A stretch of 19,956 nucleotides of DNA, taken from an uncultured Collinsella sp. GTDB taxonomy: Bacteria; Actinomycetota; Coriobacteriia; Coriobacteriales; Coriobacteriaceae. The notes under the pieces were generated by a model that saw nothing but the letters and a program-made list of their open reading frames with translations, ran no database searches and was not told the origin of the DNA. The first letter of the stretch is position 1. Every line of letters begins with the position of its first letter. The translations under genes were made by a program, and so were the position numbers. Positions 5,662 to 12,331 of this stretch are shown piece after piece. The stretch is taken from assembly GCA_900541185.1 (NCBI GenBank), contig UQIQ01000042.1:1-19956 (forward strand), read 5' to 3'.

Positions 5662-7062
5662 ATGGATACTCAGAGCCCAACATATTCCGATGACGAGCTG
5701 ACTGCTTCACTTGTCGAGCATTTGGCGTCGCTCGACCGCGATGACAGCTATCGTATGGAGCGCGTGCTCAAGCTCTCGGATGTCGAGACGACCGAACTCG
5801 TCTATTTTGAGGGCTCTGGCGGCGGGTCTCTCGGCCCCTTTGTCCGCAAGCGCATCGATGCTTCGGTGCAGATTGGCGGAGCATATGAGCGCCTGTTTGC
5901 GGCCCAGCGCGCCGGTCGTCGTTTTGAGCACTTGCCTCGAATCGTCGATTGCCGCCGTGTGGGCGACGAGCTTGACGTGGTGATGGAGTATGTCGAAGGC
6001 GAGACGCTCGAGGCGTTGGTGGGACGCTTGGGGGCGACGCCCGATTATGCCCGCGAGCTGTATCCCGTTCTGTGTGAAGCGGTGGGCGAGCTGCATGCTG
6101 GTTTTGCAGCTGCGGGGGAGCCAGGGGTACCGGTAATCCACCGCGACCTTAAACCCTCGAACATCATCGTATCGGGCGTGAGATACGCGACCGATGCCGG
6201 CATGACCTTTTCCTCGCTGGTGATTATTGACCTGGGAATCGCGCGCGTTTGGCGCGATGGCGCCGACGCCGACACCGTCAAGTTTGGCACGCGTTCCTAT
6301 GCGCCGCCCGAGCAGTTTGGGTTTGGGCAGACGAGCGTCCGCAGCGATATTTACGCGCTTGGCGCACTGCTGTTCTTTTGCCTGACGGGAACTGACCCCA
6401 AACCGGGGCGGGACATACGTGAGCAATGCGAGGCGCATGGCATTCCCGTCCCGCTGTCGGATGTGATTTGCATGGCGATGGCGCTCGATCCGGCTAAGCG
6501 CTTTGTGAGTGCAAAGGCATTGGGCAATGCTGCGCGCGCGGCGTATGAGCTATGTCTCCCTGCGTCGTCGCCCGTGACCTTTTCTACTGCCAGTGTGCCC
6601 CGGGTCGCGGTGTCACAGGTGCAGCGGGTACAGCAGCCGGTTGCCCTCACGCTTCCGTCTTCTGCAAACCGGCGTTCGATCGTCTCTTCCGTGCCGTCCA
6701 AATGTGCGCGTCTGCTCTCGCGTATCCCCAAGCCCGTGGGGCGCATATGGAATGGATGCGTCTATGCGACAACATTGTTGCTGCTGATGGGCAGCCATTT
6801 TGCGGTATTTACGCCGACGGGCGAAAACCGAAACTATCCAACGTGGTTTTTGGCACTTGAGTATTTCTTTATGGTCGATGGCCTGGTGCTGCTCATTACA
6901 TTCGGAATGCTCGACCGGCGTAGGCTTCGACGTCGTTTGCCCGTGCTCGATCGGTATCGGGGGAGCGCTTTTGTCGAACTATGGTTCAAGGCGCTCGGGT
7001 TTATGTTTGCCGTCATGTGCGTCGTCGTTGTTATCGGCAACGCGACCGGTGTCGTCTCTTAG
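5662..7062 (+). CDS. Membrane-anchored Hanks-type Ser/Thr protein kinase
   Basis: From ATG 5662 the protein has 466 residues. The kinase domain shows a Gly-rich loop (GSGGGSLGPF, 51-60), VRK with the ATP-binding Lys at 63 and EYVEGETL (hinge region). It also has the catalytic loop HRDLKPSN (160-167), a DLG in place of DFG (190-192) and the activation-segment end GTRSYAPPEQ followed by SDIYALG. All residues needed for catalysis are present. A Pro/Ser-rich linker leads to three hydrophobic helices at the C-terminus, around TLLLLMGSHFAVF, FFMVDGLVLLITFGML and GFMFAVMCVVVVIGN. There are no PASTA repeats or extracellular sensor domain. The start is uncertain: ATGs at 5650 and 5653 and a GTG at 5632 are in frame and none has a clear ribosome-binding site. 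Confidence 0.9.
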   Translation: MDTQSPTYSDDELTASLVEHLASLDRDDSYRMERVLKLSDVETTELVYFEGSGGGSLGPFVRKRIDASVQIGGAYERLFAAQRAGRRFEHLPRIVDCRRVGDELDVVMEYVEGETLEALVGRLGATPDYARELYPVLCEAVGELHAGFAAAGEPGVPVIHRDLKPSNIIVSGVRYATDAGMTFSSLVIIDLGIARVWRDGADADTVKFGTRSYAPPEQFGFGQTSVRSDIYALGALLFFCLTGTDPKPGRDIREQCEAHGIPVPLSDVICMAMALDPAKRFVSAKALGNAARAAYELCLPASSPVTFSTASVPRVAVSQVQRVQQPVALTLPSSANRRSIVSSVPSKCARLLSRIPKPVGRIWNGCVYATTLLLLMGSHFAVFTPTGENRNYPTWFLALEYFFMVDGLVLLITFGMLDRRRLRRRLPVLDRYRGSAFVELWFKALGFMFAVMCVVVVIGNATGVVS

Positions 7063-7070
7063 ATAATCGA

Positions 7071-7094
7071 AAAGGGCCCCGTCTGGGGCCCTTT
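7071..7094. terminator. Bidirectional intrinsic terminator
   Basis: AAAGGGCCCC, loop GTCT, GGGGCCCTTT: a perfect ten-base-pair stem that ends in T-runs on both strands. It lies between the convergent kinase and cell-wall hydrolase genes. Confidence 0.9.
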
Positions 7095-7104
7095 GTAGTT
7101 GCAC

Positions 7105-8238
7105 TTAAATACGGTTCATTTGATTGGCGACCTTGTTGTACCAGTCCTGCCACGTGGGCGGGCAGTACTTCTTGGCGGCTGCCGGGGTAAGCGTGGAGCC
7201 ATAGTTGGCGCCCAGGTAGGCAACGTGGGCGGAGACACTCTCGCTCCAGCTGCCAAAGCTACGCCAACCGCCGCCGCGGGCACTCCAGCCCCAGGCGTTA
7301 TAGGAGCCGGCGCAATAGAGGCCCTTGCTGCTCTCGATGCAGGCGATGGCGGGGGACCAACGGGGATCGACGCCGGTATTCCAGGCGGCAACGGCAAAGT
7401 TGTAGCCCTGGCCTGCCATAGGGGAGCCGGCAAGGTAGTTGTCGATGCGGCTTGTCCACTCGTTAATGAACGAGTCGTAATCGGAATTGCCGCTGTTGGG
7501 GCTGTTCGGCGTGGTGTCGATGGTGGTGTTGGAGTTGGTGGCCTGACTGTTGGAGTTATTGCCGCTCACGCCGGTACCCGAGATCTTCTCGGCGGCAGCG
7601 GCCTTATCGGCCTCAAGCTTGGCAAGCTCGGCGGCATTTTCCTGCTCGGCTTTTGCCTGTGCTTCGCTGCGGAGCTGCTGGGCCTGCGCCAGCGCATCCT
7701 CGGCGTTTTTCTGCTCTGCCTCAAGCTGAGACTTGGCCTGCTGGAGCTCAGCCTTGTTCTGCTCGAGTTCGGTTTGCATGTTATTGAGCTGTTCGATCTC
7801 GTCGACGCTCGAGCTCGTGATCTGGTTGGTGTATTTGCAGGTCGTGATGAACTCACCCAGGCTCTGTGCGTTGACCAAGAAGCTCACGATGGGATTGGTG
7901 CCCTTCTGATACTTGTACAGATCGCGCATGGCGGAGCTTGCCTTGGCCTGCTGCTCGGGAAGCTTGGCCTCGATTTCCTCGATGCTTGCCTCATTGGAGT
8001 CAATCTGCTTTTGCAGGTCATCGAGTTTGGTGCGGGCGTCGTTGTAGGCGCTCGTGGCGGCTTCGATCTTCTGCTGGGCTGCGGAAAGCTGGTCCTGCGT
8101 TGCCTGCGAGGCGGCATACGCCGTAACGGGGGAGAGCATCGGCGTGGCCGTCAGCGCAACGGCGAGCACGGCGCTCGTGATGATACGAGCCGGCTTCGAC
8201 GCAATGAGCGCTGCGGTGCGATGATTCGAATGCTGCAT
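7105..8238 (-). CDS. Secreted coiled-coil cell-wall hydrolase (lysozyme-like C-terminus)
   Basis: A 377-residue exported protein. The signal peptide (hydrophobic ITSAVLAVALTATPML) probably ends at TAYA (residue 42). A long coiled coil (about 45-215), rich in Gln, Glu and Ala, resembles the N-terminal domain of PcsB/CwlO-type hydrolases. A Ser/Asn-rich linker leads to a C-terminal domain with NFAVAAWNTGVDPRWSPAIA, then CIESSKG and YNAWGWSARGGGWR. This is the layout of lysozyme/glucosaminidase-like folds, in which the Glu of IESSKG is the likely catalytic acid. The start at ATG 8238 is preferred over an upstream TTG because AGAGG lies six bases before it. Likely role: peptidoglycan cleavage in growth or cell separation. 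Confidence 0.8.
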   Translation of the reverse strand: MQHSNHRTAALIASKPARIITSAVLAVALTATPMLSPVTAYAASQATQDQLSAAQQKIEAATSAYNDARTKLDDLQKQIDSNEASIEEIEAKLPEQQAKASSAMRDLYKYQKGTNPIVSFLVNAQSLGEFITTCKYTNQITSSSVDEIEQLNNMQTELEQNKAELQQAKSQLEAEQKNAEDALAQAQQLRSEAQAKAEQENAAELAKLEADKAAAAEKISGTGVSGNNSNSQATNSNTTIDTTPNSPNSGNSDYDSFINEWTSRIDNYLAGSPMAGQGYNFAVAAWNTGVDPRWSPAIACIESSKGLYCAGSYNAWGWSARGGGWRSFGSWSESVSAHVAYLGANYGSTLTPAAAKKYCPPTWQDWYNKVANQMNRI

Positions 8239-8300
8239 CCAGTCCCTCTGCAATCAATCGTAGGTTATGGTTCGAACGGTATTCTACTACTGCTTTCGAC

Positions 8301-8407
8301 CTCAACTTGAACCTTAAAGGTTCCAAAGGGTTAAGTTGAACTTGAGGCTTTGGCTTTGACCTGCAGTTATGACGAATTGTTGAGAAACCATAGAGTTCAA
8401 CTTTAAC
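8301..8407. promoter_or_regulatory. Cluster of AAGTT-N-AACTT palindromes upstream of the hydrolase
   Basis: AAGTTGAACTT (8333-8343) is a perfect palindrome. A close copy, GAGTTCAACTT, lies at 8393-8403, and a partial one (TCAACTTGAA) at 8302-8311. Next to the last is the hairpin GAACC-TTAAA-GGTTC (8309-8323). The sites lie 60-170 bases before the hydrolase gene, where operators would be expected. No known regulator is recognised. Confidence 0.4.
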
Positions 8408-8472
8408 GTTACAGAGCCCTGTTTGAGAGGAGTTTTGGGCTGTAAAAGCCATCTCAACGTGGGGTTTTATAA

Positions 8473-9105
8473 CTACAGCGTGCCCTTCTGGCGAGCCTGC
8501 TCAATCTCTTCGAGGGCTTCGGCGGGGATGAACGAACAGGTGCCGTCGCCGAGTTTGATTACCTGGATATCGTCGCCGGCGTAGACCTCTCCGCCCTTTA
8601 GTACCACGCCAAAAACGCCCTCGTGGGGAAAGATGCAGTCGCCGGCGAGATAGTAGATGGCACAGCGTGTGTGGCAGACCTTGCCGATTTGGCTGATTTC
8701 GACCAGGACATCGTTGCCAATCTTGAGCTGCGTTCCCAGGGGGAGCGAGAGCAGGTTGATGCCCTGGGTTGTGAAGTTCTCGCCAAAGTCGCCCTCGTGC
8801 ACATCGAGCCCGCGCGTCTGCGCCGTCTGGATGGACTCTGCGGCCAAAAAGGAAACCTGACGGTGCCAATGCCCGGCGTGCGCATCGGAGGCGAGGCCAA
8901 ACTGCTCGATGACGGTGTCGTGCCCGTCGGCGACGGGTGACTTACGCGTGCCTTTGTGCTCCGACGTGTTGATTGAGACGATACGGGCAGGCCCGTTGTA
9001 GGCGTCGTTTGCCGTGCACAGGGGAGCGGTCGCTTTCGCACGTTCCGCCAGCTCGCGCCTCGCGGCATTGAGGATGGGATTATCGGTCGGATGGTCTTGG
9101 GGCAC
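8473..9105 (-). CDS. MOSC-domain protein
   Basis: A 210-residue single-domain MOSC protein, the fold shared with molybdenum-cofactor sulfurase C-termini and YiiM/YuaD-like proteins that act on sulfur or pterin-linked chemistry. Visible landmarks are ARIVSINTSEHKGTRK at the start of the fold, FGLASDAHAGHWHRQVSFLA, GDFGENFTTQGINL, and the conserved cysteine region KVCHTRCAIYYLAGDC. It starts at GTG 9105, with GAAAGG seven bases upstream. No molybdenum-cofactor genes are in the window, so its substrate is unknown. Confidence 0.88.
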   Translation of the reverse strand: MPQDHPTDNPILNAARRELAERAKATAPLCTANDAYNGPARIVSINTSEHKGTRKSPVADGHDTVIEQFGLASDAHAGHWHRQVSFLAAESIQTAQTRGLDVHEGDFGENFTTQGINLLSLPLGTQLKIGNDVLVEISQIGKVCHTRCAIYYLAGDCIFPHEGVFGVVLKGGEVYAGDDIQVIKLGDGTCSFIPAEALEEIEQARQKGTL

Positions 9106-9253
9106 GTGTGCGCCTTTCGTTCGAAGATGTCAATACGCTGAATCCTACAACAACGGTAGGTTCATTGCCCATTGTCATACAACGGTGAGCGCCGTCTTCG
9201 TGCTGGCCTTCGTGCTGGACGATTGCGTCGATTGCCATAGATACGGTGGAGCT

Positions 9254-9283
9254 TTGGGCGCCGGCGGCTTGGCACGCTAGAAT
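9254..9283 (+). promoter_or_regulatory. Candidate promoter for the D-Asp ligase gene
   Basis: TTGGGC (9254-9259) and TAGAAT (9278-9283) are separated by 18 bases, giving a start about 50 bases before the ATG at 9340. The rest of the 234-base divergent gap holds only a short direct repeat (TTCGTGCTGG twice, 9197-9218 area) and nothing else recognisable. Confidence 0.45.
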
Positions 9284-9339
9284 AAATCAGTTGCGCAAAG
9301 ACCGCCCGTTGTGTGGGCAGTTCATGATAGGAAGTTTCC

Positions 9340-10596
9340 ATGGCATTGCAATTTACAGAGCGCGAGTTCATTCCCGTGCTGCTCGGTGGCGACATCAACG
9401 CCTATTCGGTGGCGCGCGCCTTCTACGAGGAGTACCAGGTCAAGAGTCTGGTCTTTGGCAAGTATCAGACGGGTCCCGCGTACCGCAGCCAGATTATCGA
9501 CTACACGCCCAACGTGGATATCGATACCATGCCCGTGATGCTCAAAACCGTCAACGGCATTGCCCAAGCGCATGCCGACAAGACGATTGTCCTTGTGGGC
9601 TGTGGCGATAACTATGTTGCCCTCGTGGCTCAGGCCAAGGATGCCCATGAGTTGGCGGATAACATCGTCGCGCCTTACGCTCCCTATAGCATGCTTGAAC
9701 AGTGTCAGAAGAAGGAGATCTTCTACGAGCTGTGCGAGAAGCATGGCGTGCCCTATCCGCACACGTTTACCTTTACCAAGGCGATGCTCAATGCCCAGGG
9801 TGAGGCGCCTGCCGAAGTGCTCGACCAGATCGATTTTCCTTACCCGATGATTCTGAAGCCTTCCGACGGCATCATGTGGTGGCAGCATGAGTTCGAGGGC
9901 CAGAAGAAGGCCTATGAGATTGCCGACCGCGCCGAGCTGGAACAGGTCATTCGCGATTCGTATGCCAGCGGCTACACCGACGATCTGATCTTGCAGGATC
10001 GCGTGCCCGGCAACGACGAGTACATGCGCGTGCTCACTAGCTATTCCGACCGCAACGGCAAGGTGCGCATGATGTGCCTGGGCCATGTGCTGCTCGAGGA
10101 GCATCAGCCCCACGGTGTCGGCAACCATGCCTGTATCATTACCGAGCCCAACGACGAGCTCATGGGCGGCGTGCGCAAGTTGCTCGAGGACCTTCACTTT
10201 GTGGGCTATTCCAACTTTGACGTTAAGTACGACGAGCGCGACGGCTCGTTTAAGTTCTTCGATTTCAACACGCGCCAGGGCCGCAGCAACTACTACGTTA
10301 CCAACAGCGGCTTTAACGTTGCCAAGTATGTGGTGGACGAGTATGTGTTCGACCGCCCGTTTGAGCCGGAGTTTGTGACGGCGCAGGACGAGTCGCTGTG
10401 GATGGTCGTCCCCATGGGCGTCGTCGACAAGTACGTCAAGGATCCCGAGCTGCGCGCTAAGGTGCATCGCCTGGACAAGGAAGGTAAGGGCGCCGACCCT
10501 TCGTTTATGAAGGGCGACTTTGTCTTTAACCGCTGGCTGCGCATGTGGCACACCAAGCTGCGCCACTTTAAGCTGTTCAAGACGTATTACAAGTAG
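9340..10596 (+). CDS. ATP-grasp ligase, D-aspartate ligase type
   Basis: A 418-residue ATP-grasp enzyme. Its N-terminus (FIPVLLGGDINAYSVARAFY, then VKSLVFGK) closely resembles Enterococcus faecium D-aspartate ligase (Asl), which adds D-Asp to the side chain of residue 3 of the peptidoglycan precursor. Further ATP-grasp landmarks are FPYPMILKPSDG (nucleotide-binding Lys), EGQKKAYEIADRAELEQVI, LQDRVPGNDEYMRV and the metal-binding FKFFDFNTRQGRSNYY. AGGAAG precedes the ATG. The amino-acid racemase immediately downstream would supply the D-amino acid. Other carboxylate-amine ligases of the same family cannot be excluded from sequence alone. Confidence 0.82.
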   Translation: MALQFTEREFIPVLLGGDINAYSVARAFYEEYQVKSLVFGKYQTGPAYRSQIIDYTPNVDIDTMPVMLKTVNGIAQAHADKTIVLVGCGDNYVALVAQAKDAHELADNIVAPYAPYSMLEQCQKKEIFYELCEKHGVPYPHTFTFTKAMLNAQGEAPAEVLDQIDFPYPMILKPSDGIMWWQHEFEGQKKAYEIADRAELEQVIRDSYASGYTDDLILQDRVPGNDEYMRVLTSYSDRNGKVRMMCLGHVLLEEHQPHGVGNHACIITEPNDELMGGVRKLLEDLHFVGYSNFDVKYDERDGSFKFFDFNTRQGRSNYYVTNSGFNVAKYVVDEYVFDRPFEPEFVTAQDESLWMVVPMGVVDKYVKDPELRAKVHRLDKEGKGADPSFMKGDFVFNRWLRMWHTKLRHFKLFKTYYK

Positions 10597-10605
10597 ATGA
10601 GCGCG

Positions 10606-10658
10606 GCGCCCGTCCGGTTTGCATCGGGCGGGCGCGGGTATGATACGCGCAATTGCGC
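10606..10658 (+). promoter_or_regulatory. Hairpin, possible internal promoter and palindrome between ligase and racemase
   Basis: GCGCCCG (10606-10612) pairs with CGGGCGC (10629-10635). TATGAT (10639-10644) may be a -10 box. GCGCAATTGCGC (10647-10658) is a perfect 12-base palindrome, placed 22 bases before the racemase start. Together they suggest that the racemase has a control point of its own besides read-through from the ligase gene. Confidence 0.35.
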
Positions 10659-10680
10659 AAGCGTCACCAAGGAGGCGGCG

Positions 10681-11427
10681 ATGGAAAAGCTGGGAGTTAT
10701 CGGCGGCATGGGCGCCGAGGCCACGTCGTATTACTACGACCAGGTGGTGCGTCATACGGCTGCTGCCCGCGATCAGGAACATATCGACATGGTGGTGCTC
10801 TCCAAGTCGACCATGCCCGACCGCACGCTGGCCATTAAGACCGGCGAGCATGCCAAGCTGCTGGCGACCATGAAAGAGTGTGCCCAGGCACTCGAGTCGC
10901 TGGGCTGTGCGCACATTGCCATTCCCTGCAACACGTCGCACTACTTCTACGACCAGATCCAGTCGTTTACGAAGGTGCCGATTATCCACATGCCGCGTGA
11001 GTCGGTGCGCTATGCTCTGGCCGGTGCGGTGATGGGGGAGTGCGAGTTCGACCCCAACCTGAGTATGCCGGCCGAGCCGGTGCACAAGATTGGCATCATG
11101 GGAACCGATGGCACCGTGGGCGCGGGCGTCTACGGCCGCGAATGTAAGGCTGCGGGTGTTGAGGTCGTCTATCCCAGCGAGAAACGTCAGAACGATGTGA
11201 TGTCGCTTATCTACGATGATGTGAAGGCCGGACGTGAGCCCGATATGGATAAGTTCGACCGCGTGATGTGGGAGTTTGCCCGTAGCGGCTGCGACCGCGT
11301 CATTCTGGCCTGCACCGAGCTCTCGGTGCTGCAAAAGTACCGAGAGATGCCCGAGATCACCCTCGACGCCATGGATGTCCTGGTGCGCGAATCCATCATC
11401 CGCAGCGGCGCCCCCTACCGCCTCTAG
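10681..11427 (+). CDS. Aspartate/glutamate-type amino-acid racemase
   Basis: A 248-residue cofactor-independent racemase. The two catalytic cysteines are visible as IPCNTSHYF (Cys83) and ACTELSV (Cys211), with the typical start LGVIGGMGAEAT. These enzymes interconvert L- and D-Asp (some act on Glu or other amino acids). An excellent AAGGAGG lies five bases from the ATG. Adjacent to a D-Asp ligase-type gene, its likely job is to provide D-Asp for the peptidoglycan bridge. The segment ALAGAVMGECEFDPNLSMPA in the middle looks like a small insertion, which may affect substrate choice. Confidence 0.87.
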   Translation: MEKLGVIGGMGAEATSYYYDQVVRHTAAARDQEHIDMVVLSKSTMPDRTLAIKTGEHAKLLATMKECAQALESLGCAHIAIPCNTSHYFYDQIQSFTKVPIIHMPRESVRYALAGAVMGECEFDPNLSMPAEPVHKIGIMGTDGTVGAGVYGRECKAAGVEVVYPSEKRQNDVMSLIYDDVKAGREPDMDKFDRVMWEFARSGCDRVILACTELSVLQKYREMPEITLDAMDVLVRESIIRSGAPYRL

Positions 11428-11433
11428 CTTCCG

Positions 11434-11454
11434 ACCTGTCAAAAAGGGACAGGT
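11434..11454. repeat. Short hairpin ACCTGTC/GACAGGT
   Basis: A seven-base-pair hairpin follows the racemase stop and is trailed by TAATTTT. The GGGACAG wording recurs near 14118-14124. It could be a weak terminator or a fragment of a dispersed palindromic repeat. Confidence 0.35.
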
Positions 11455-11486
11455 TAATTTTGGTAGGTTTTATCTGGTGAAACAGT

Positions 11487-11521
11487 AAGGCCTCGGCTCG
11501 TTTGGTGCGAGCCGAGGCCTT
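11487..11521. terminator. Bidirectional intrinsic terminator
   Basis: AAGGCCTCGGCTCG, a seven-base loop, then CGAGCCGAGGCCTT: a perfect 14-base-pair stem followed by TT on the plus strand. It serves the convergent racemase and transporter operons. Confidence 0.88.
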
Positions 11522-11551
11522 TTGCGTTGGGCGGTTGCTGTCAGTGGTGAA

Positions 11552-12331
11552 CTAGAACAGGAAGCCGATGGCGATGAGGGCGATACTGACGATGAGCACG
11601 GCGATGTCTAGGCCCTTGATGGGGTAGCGCTTGTACGAGCTGGCGCGCGTACGCAGATAGAAGCCGCGCTGTTCTGCCGCCAAGGCTGTGGCATCGGTCT
11701 TGCCCACGCTCGAGATGAGCAGCGGCACGCACAGTGGCAGCATGAGCTTAAGCTTCTTGATGGGGTTCTTGGTGTCGTACTCGACGCCGCGTGCGGTCTG
11801 CGCCTCCATGATGGCGTTCATCTCTTGACCAAACACCGGCACGAAGCGCAGCGCCGTGGTAAAAGTGAAAGCATAGCGATACGGCACGTGCAGCACCTCG
11901 ACGCAGGCGTTGGCAAGGTCGTTGAGCTTGGTCACCATGAGCATGAGGATGAGTGGTAACGCCACACCCAGCAGGCGCAGACAGGCCTTCGATCCCGTGA
12001 TGAGGCCCGTGTCGGTGATAAAGCTCCACACCACGTTGCCATCGCGCATAAAGGCCAGCTGGAGCACCAGCATGATAAGCGCGAGCGGAATCAGCAACTT
12101 GAGCAGCGAGAACAGGCGGTTGACGACGCCCGCATAGGCACCCAGGGCAAGGGTGAGCGCCAAAAAGCCCAGCAGCGCCACGTAGGTGTCGGACAAGAAG
12201 ATGCCGACGATGATGGCGGCGGCGAGGCCCAGTTTGACGACGGGGTTTAGGCGATGCAGCAGTGTATCGCCCGGCATGTAGTCGATGACGTTAACCACGG
12301 TGGACCATCTCCTTGGTAATTCGAACGACAT
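11552..12331 (-). CDS. ecfT: ECF transporter T component (EcfT/CbiQ family)
   Basis: A 259-residue membrane protein, last gene of the transporter operon. After YMPGDTLLHRLNPVVKLGL there are several hydrophobic helices. The two Arg-containing coupling motifs that contact the ATPases follow: EAQTARGVEYD and AEQRGFYLR. EcfT links the ATPases to the substrate-binding S protein. ATG 12331 (GAGG six bases upstream) overlaps the ATPase gene by 41 bases. A GTG at 12298 behind AAGGAG is an alternative that would shorten the protein by 11 residues. Confidence 0.9.
   Translation of the reverse strand: MSFELPRRWSTVVNVIDYMPGDTLLHRLNPVVKLGLAAAIIVGIFLSDTYVALLGFLALTLALGAYAGVVNRLFSLLKLLIPLALIMLVLQLAFMRDGNVVWSFITDTGLITGSKACLRLLGVALPLILMLMVTKLNDLANACVEVLHVPYRYAFTFTTALRFVPVFGQEMNAIMEAQTARGVEYDTKNPIKKLKLMLPLCVPLLISSVGKTDATALAAEQRGFYLRTRASSYKRYPIKGLDIAVLIVSIALIAIGFLF

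Noticed and set aside
7099..8310. 403-residue plus-strand open frame opposite the cell-wall hydrolase
   Set aside because: Low-complexity Gly/Ala/Leu translation with no domain. It is the complement of a clear signal-peptide/coiled-coil gene with a good ribosome-binding site on the minus strand.
8418..8472. Possible terminator after the MOSC gene
   Set aside because: Only weak complementarity (AGCCC with GGGCT, AAAA with TTTT) and no solid stem before a T-run, so it was not listed.
9271..9290. TTGGCAC resembling a sigma-54 (-24/-12) promoter
   Set aside because: The required TTGC-type -12 element at the right spacing is absent. A sigma-70-like pair fits better.
9322..11442. 706-residue minus-strand open frame
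   Set aside because: It is antisense to two strongly recognisable enzymes (ATP-grasp ligase and racemase) and its translation is His/Val/Leu-rich nonsense, a side effect of high GC.
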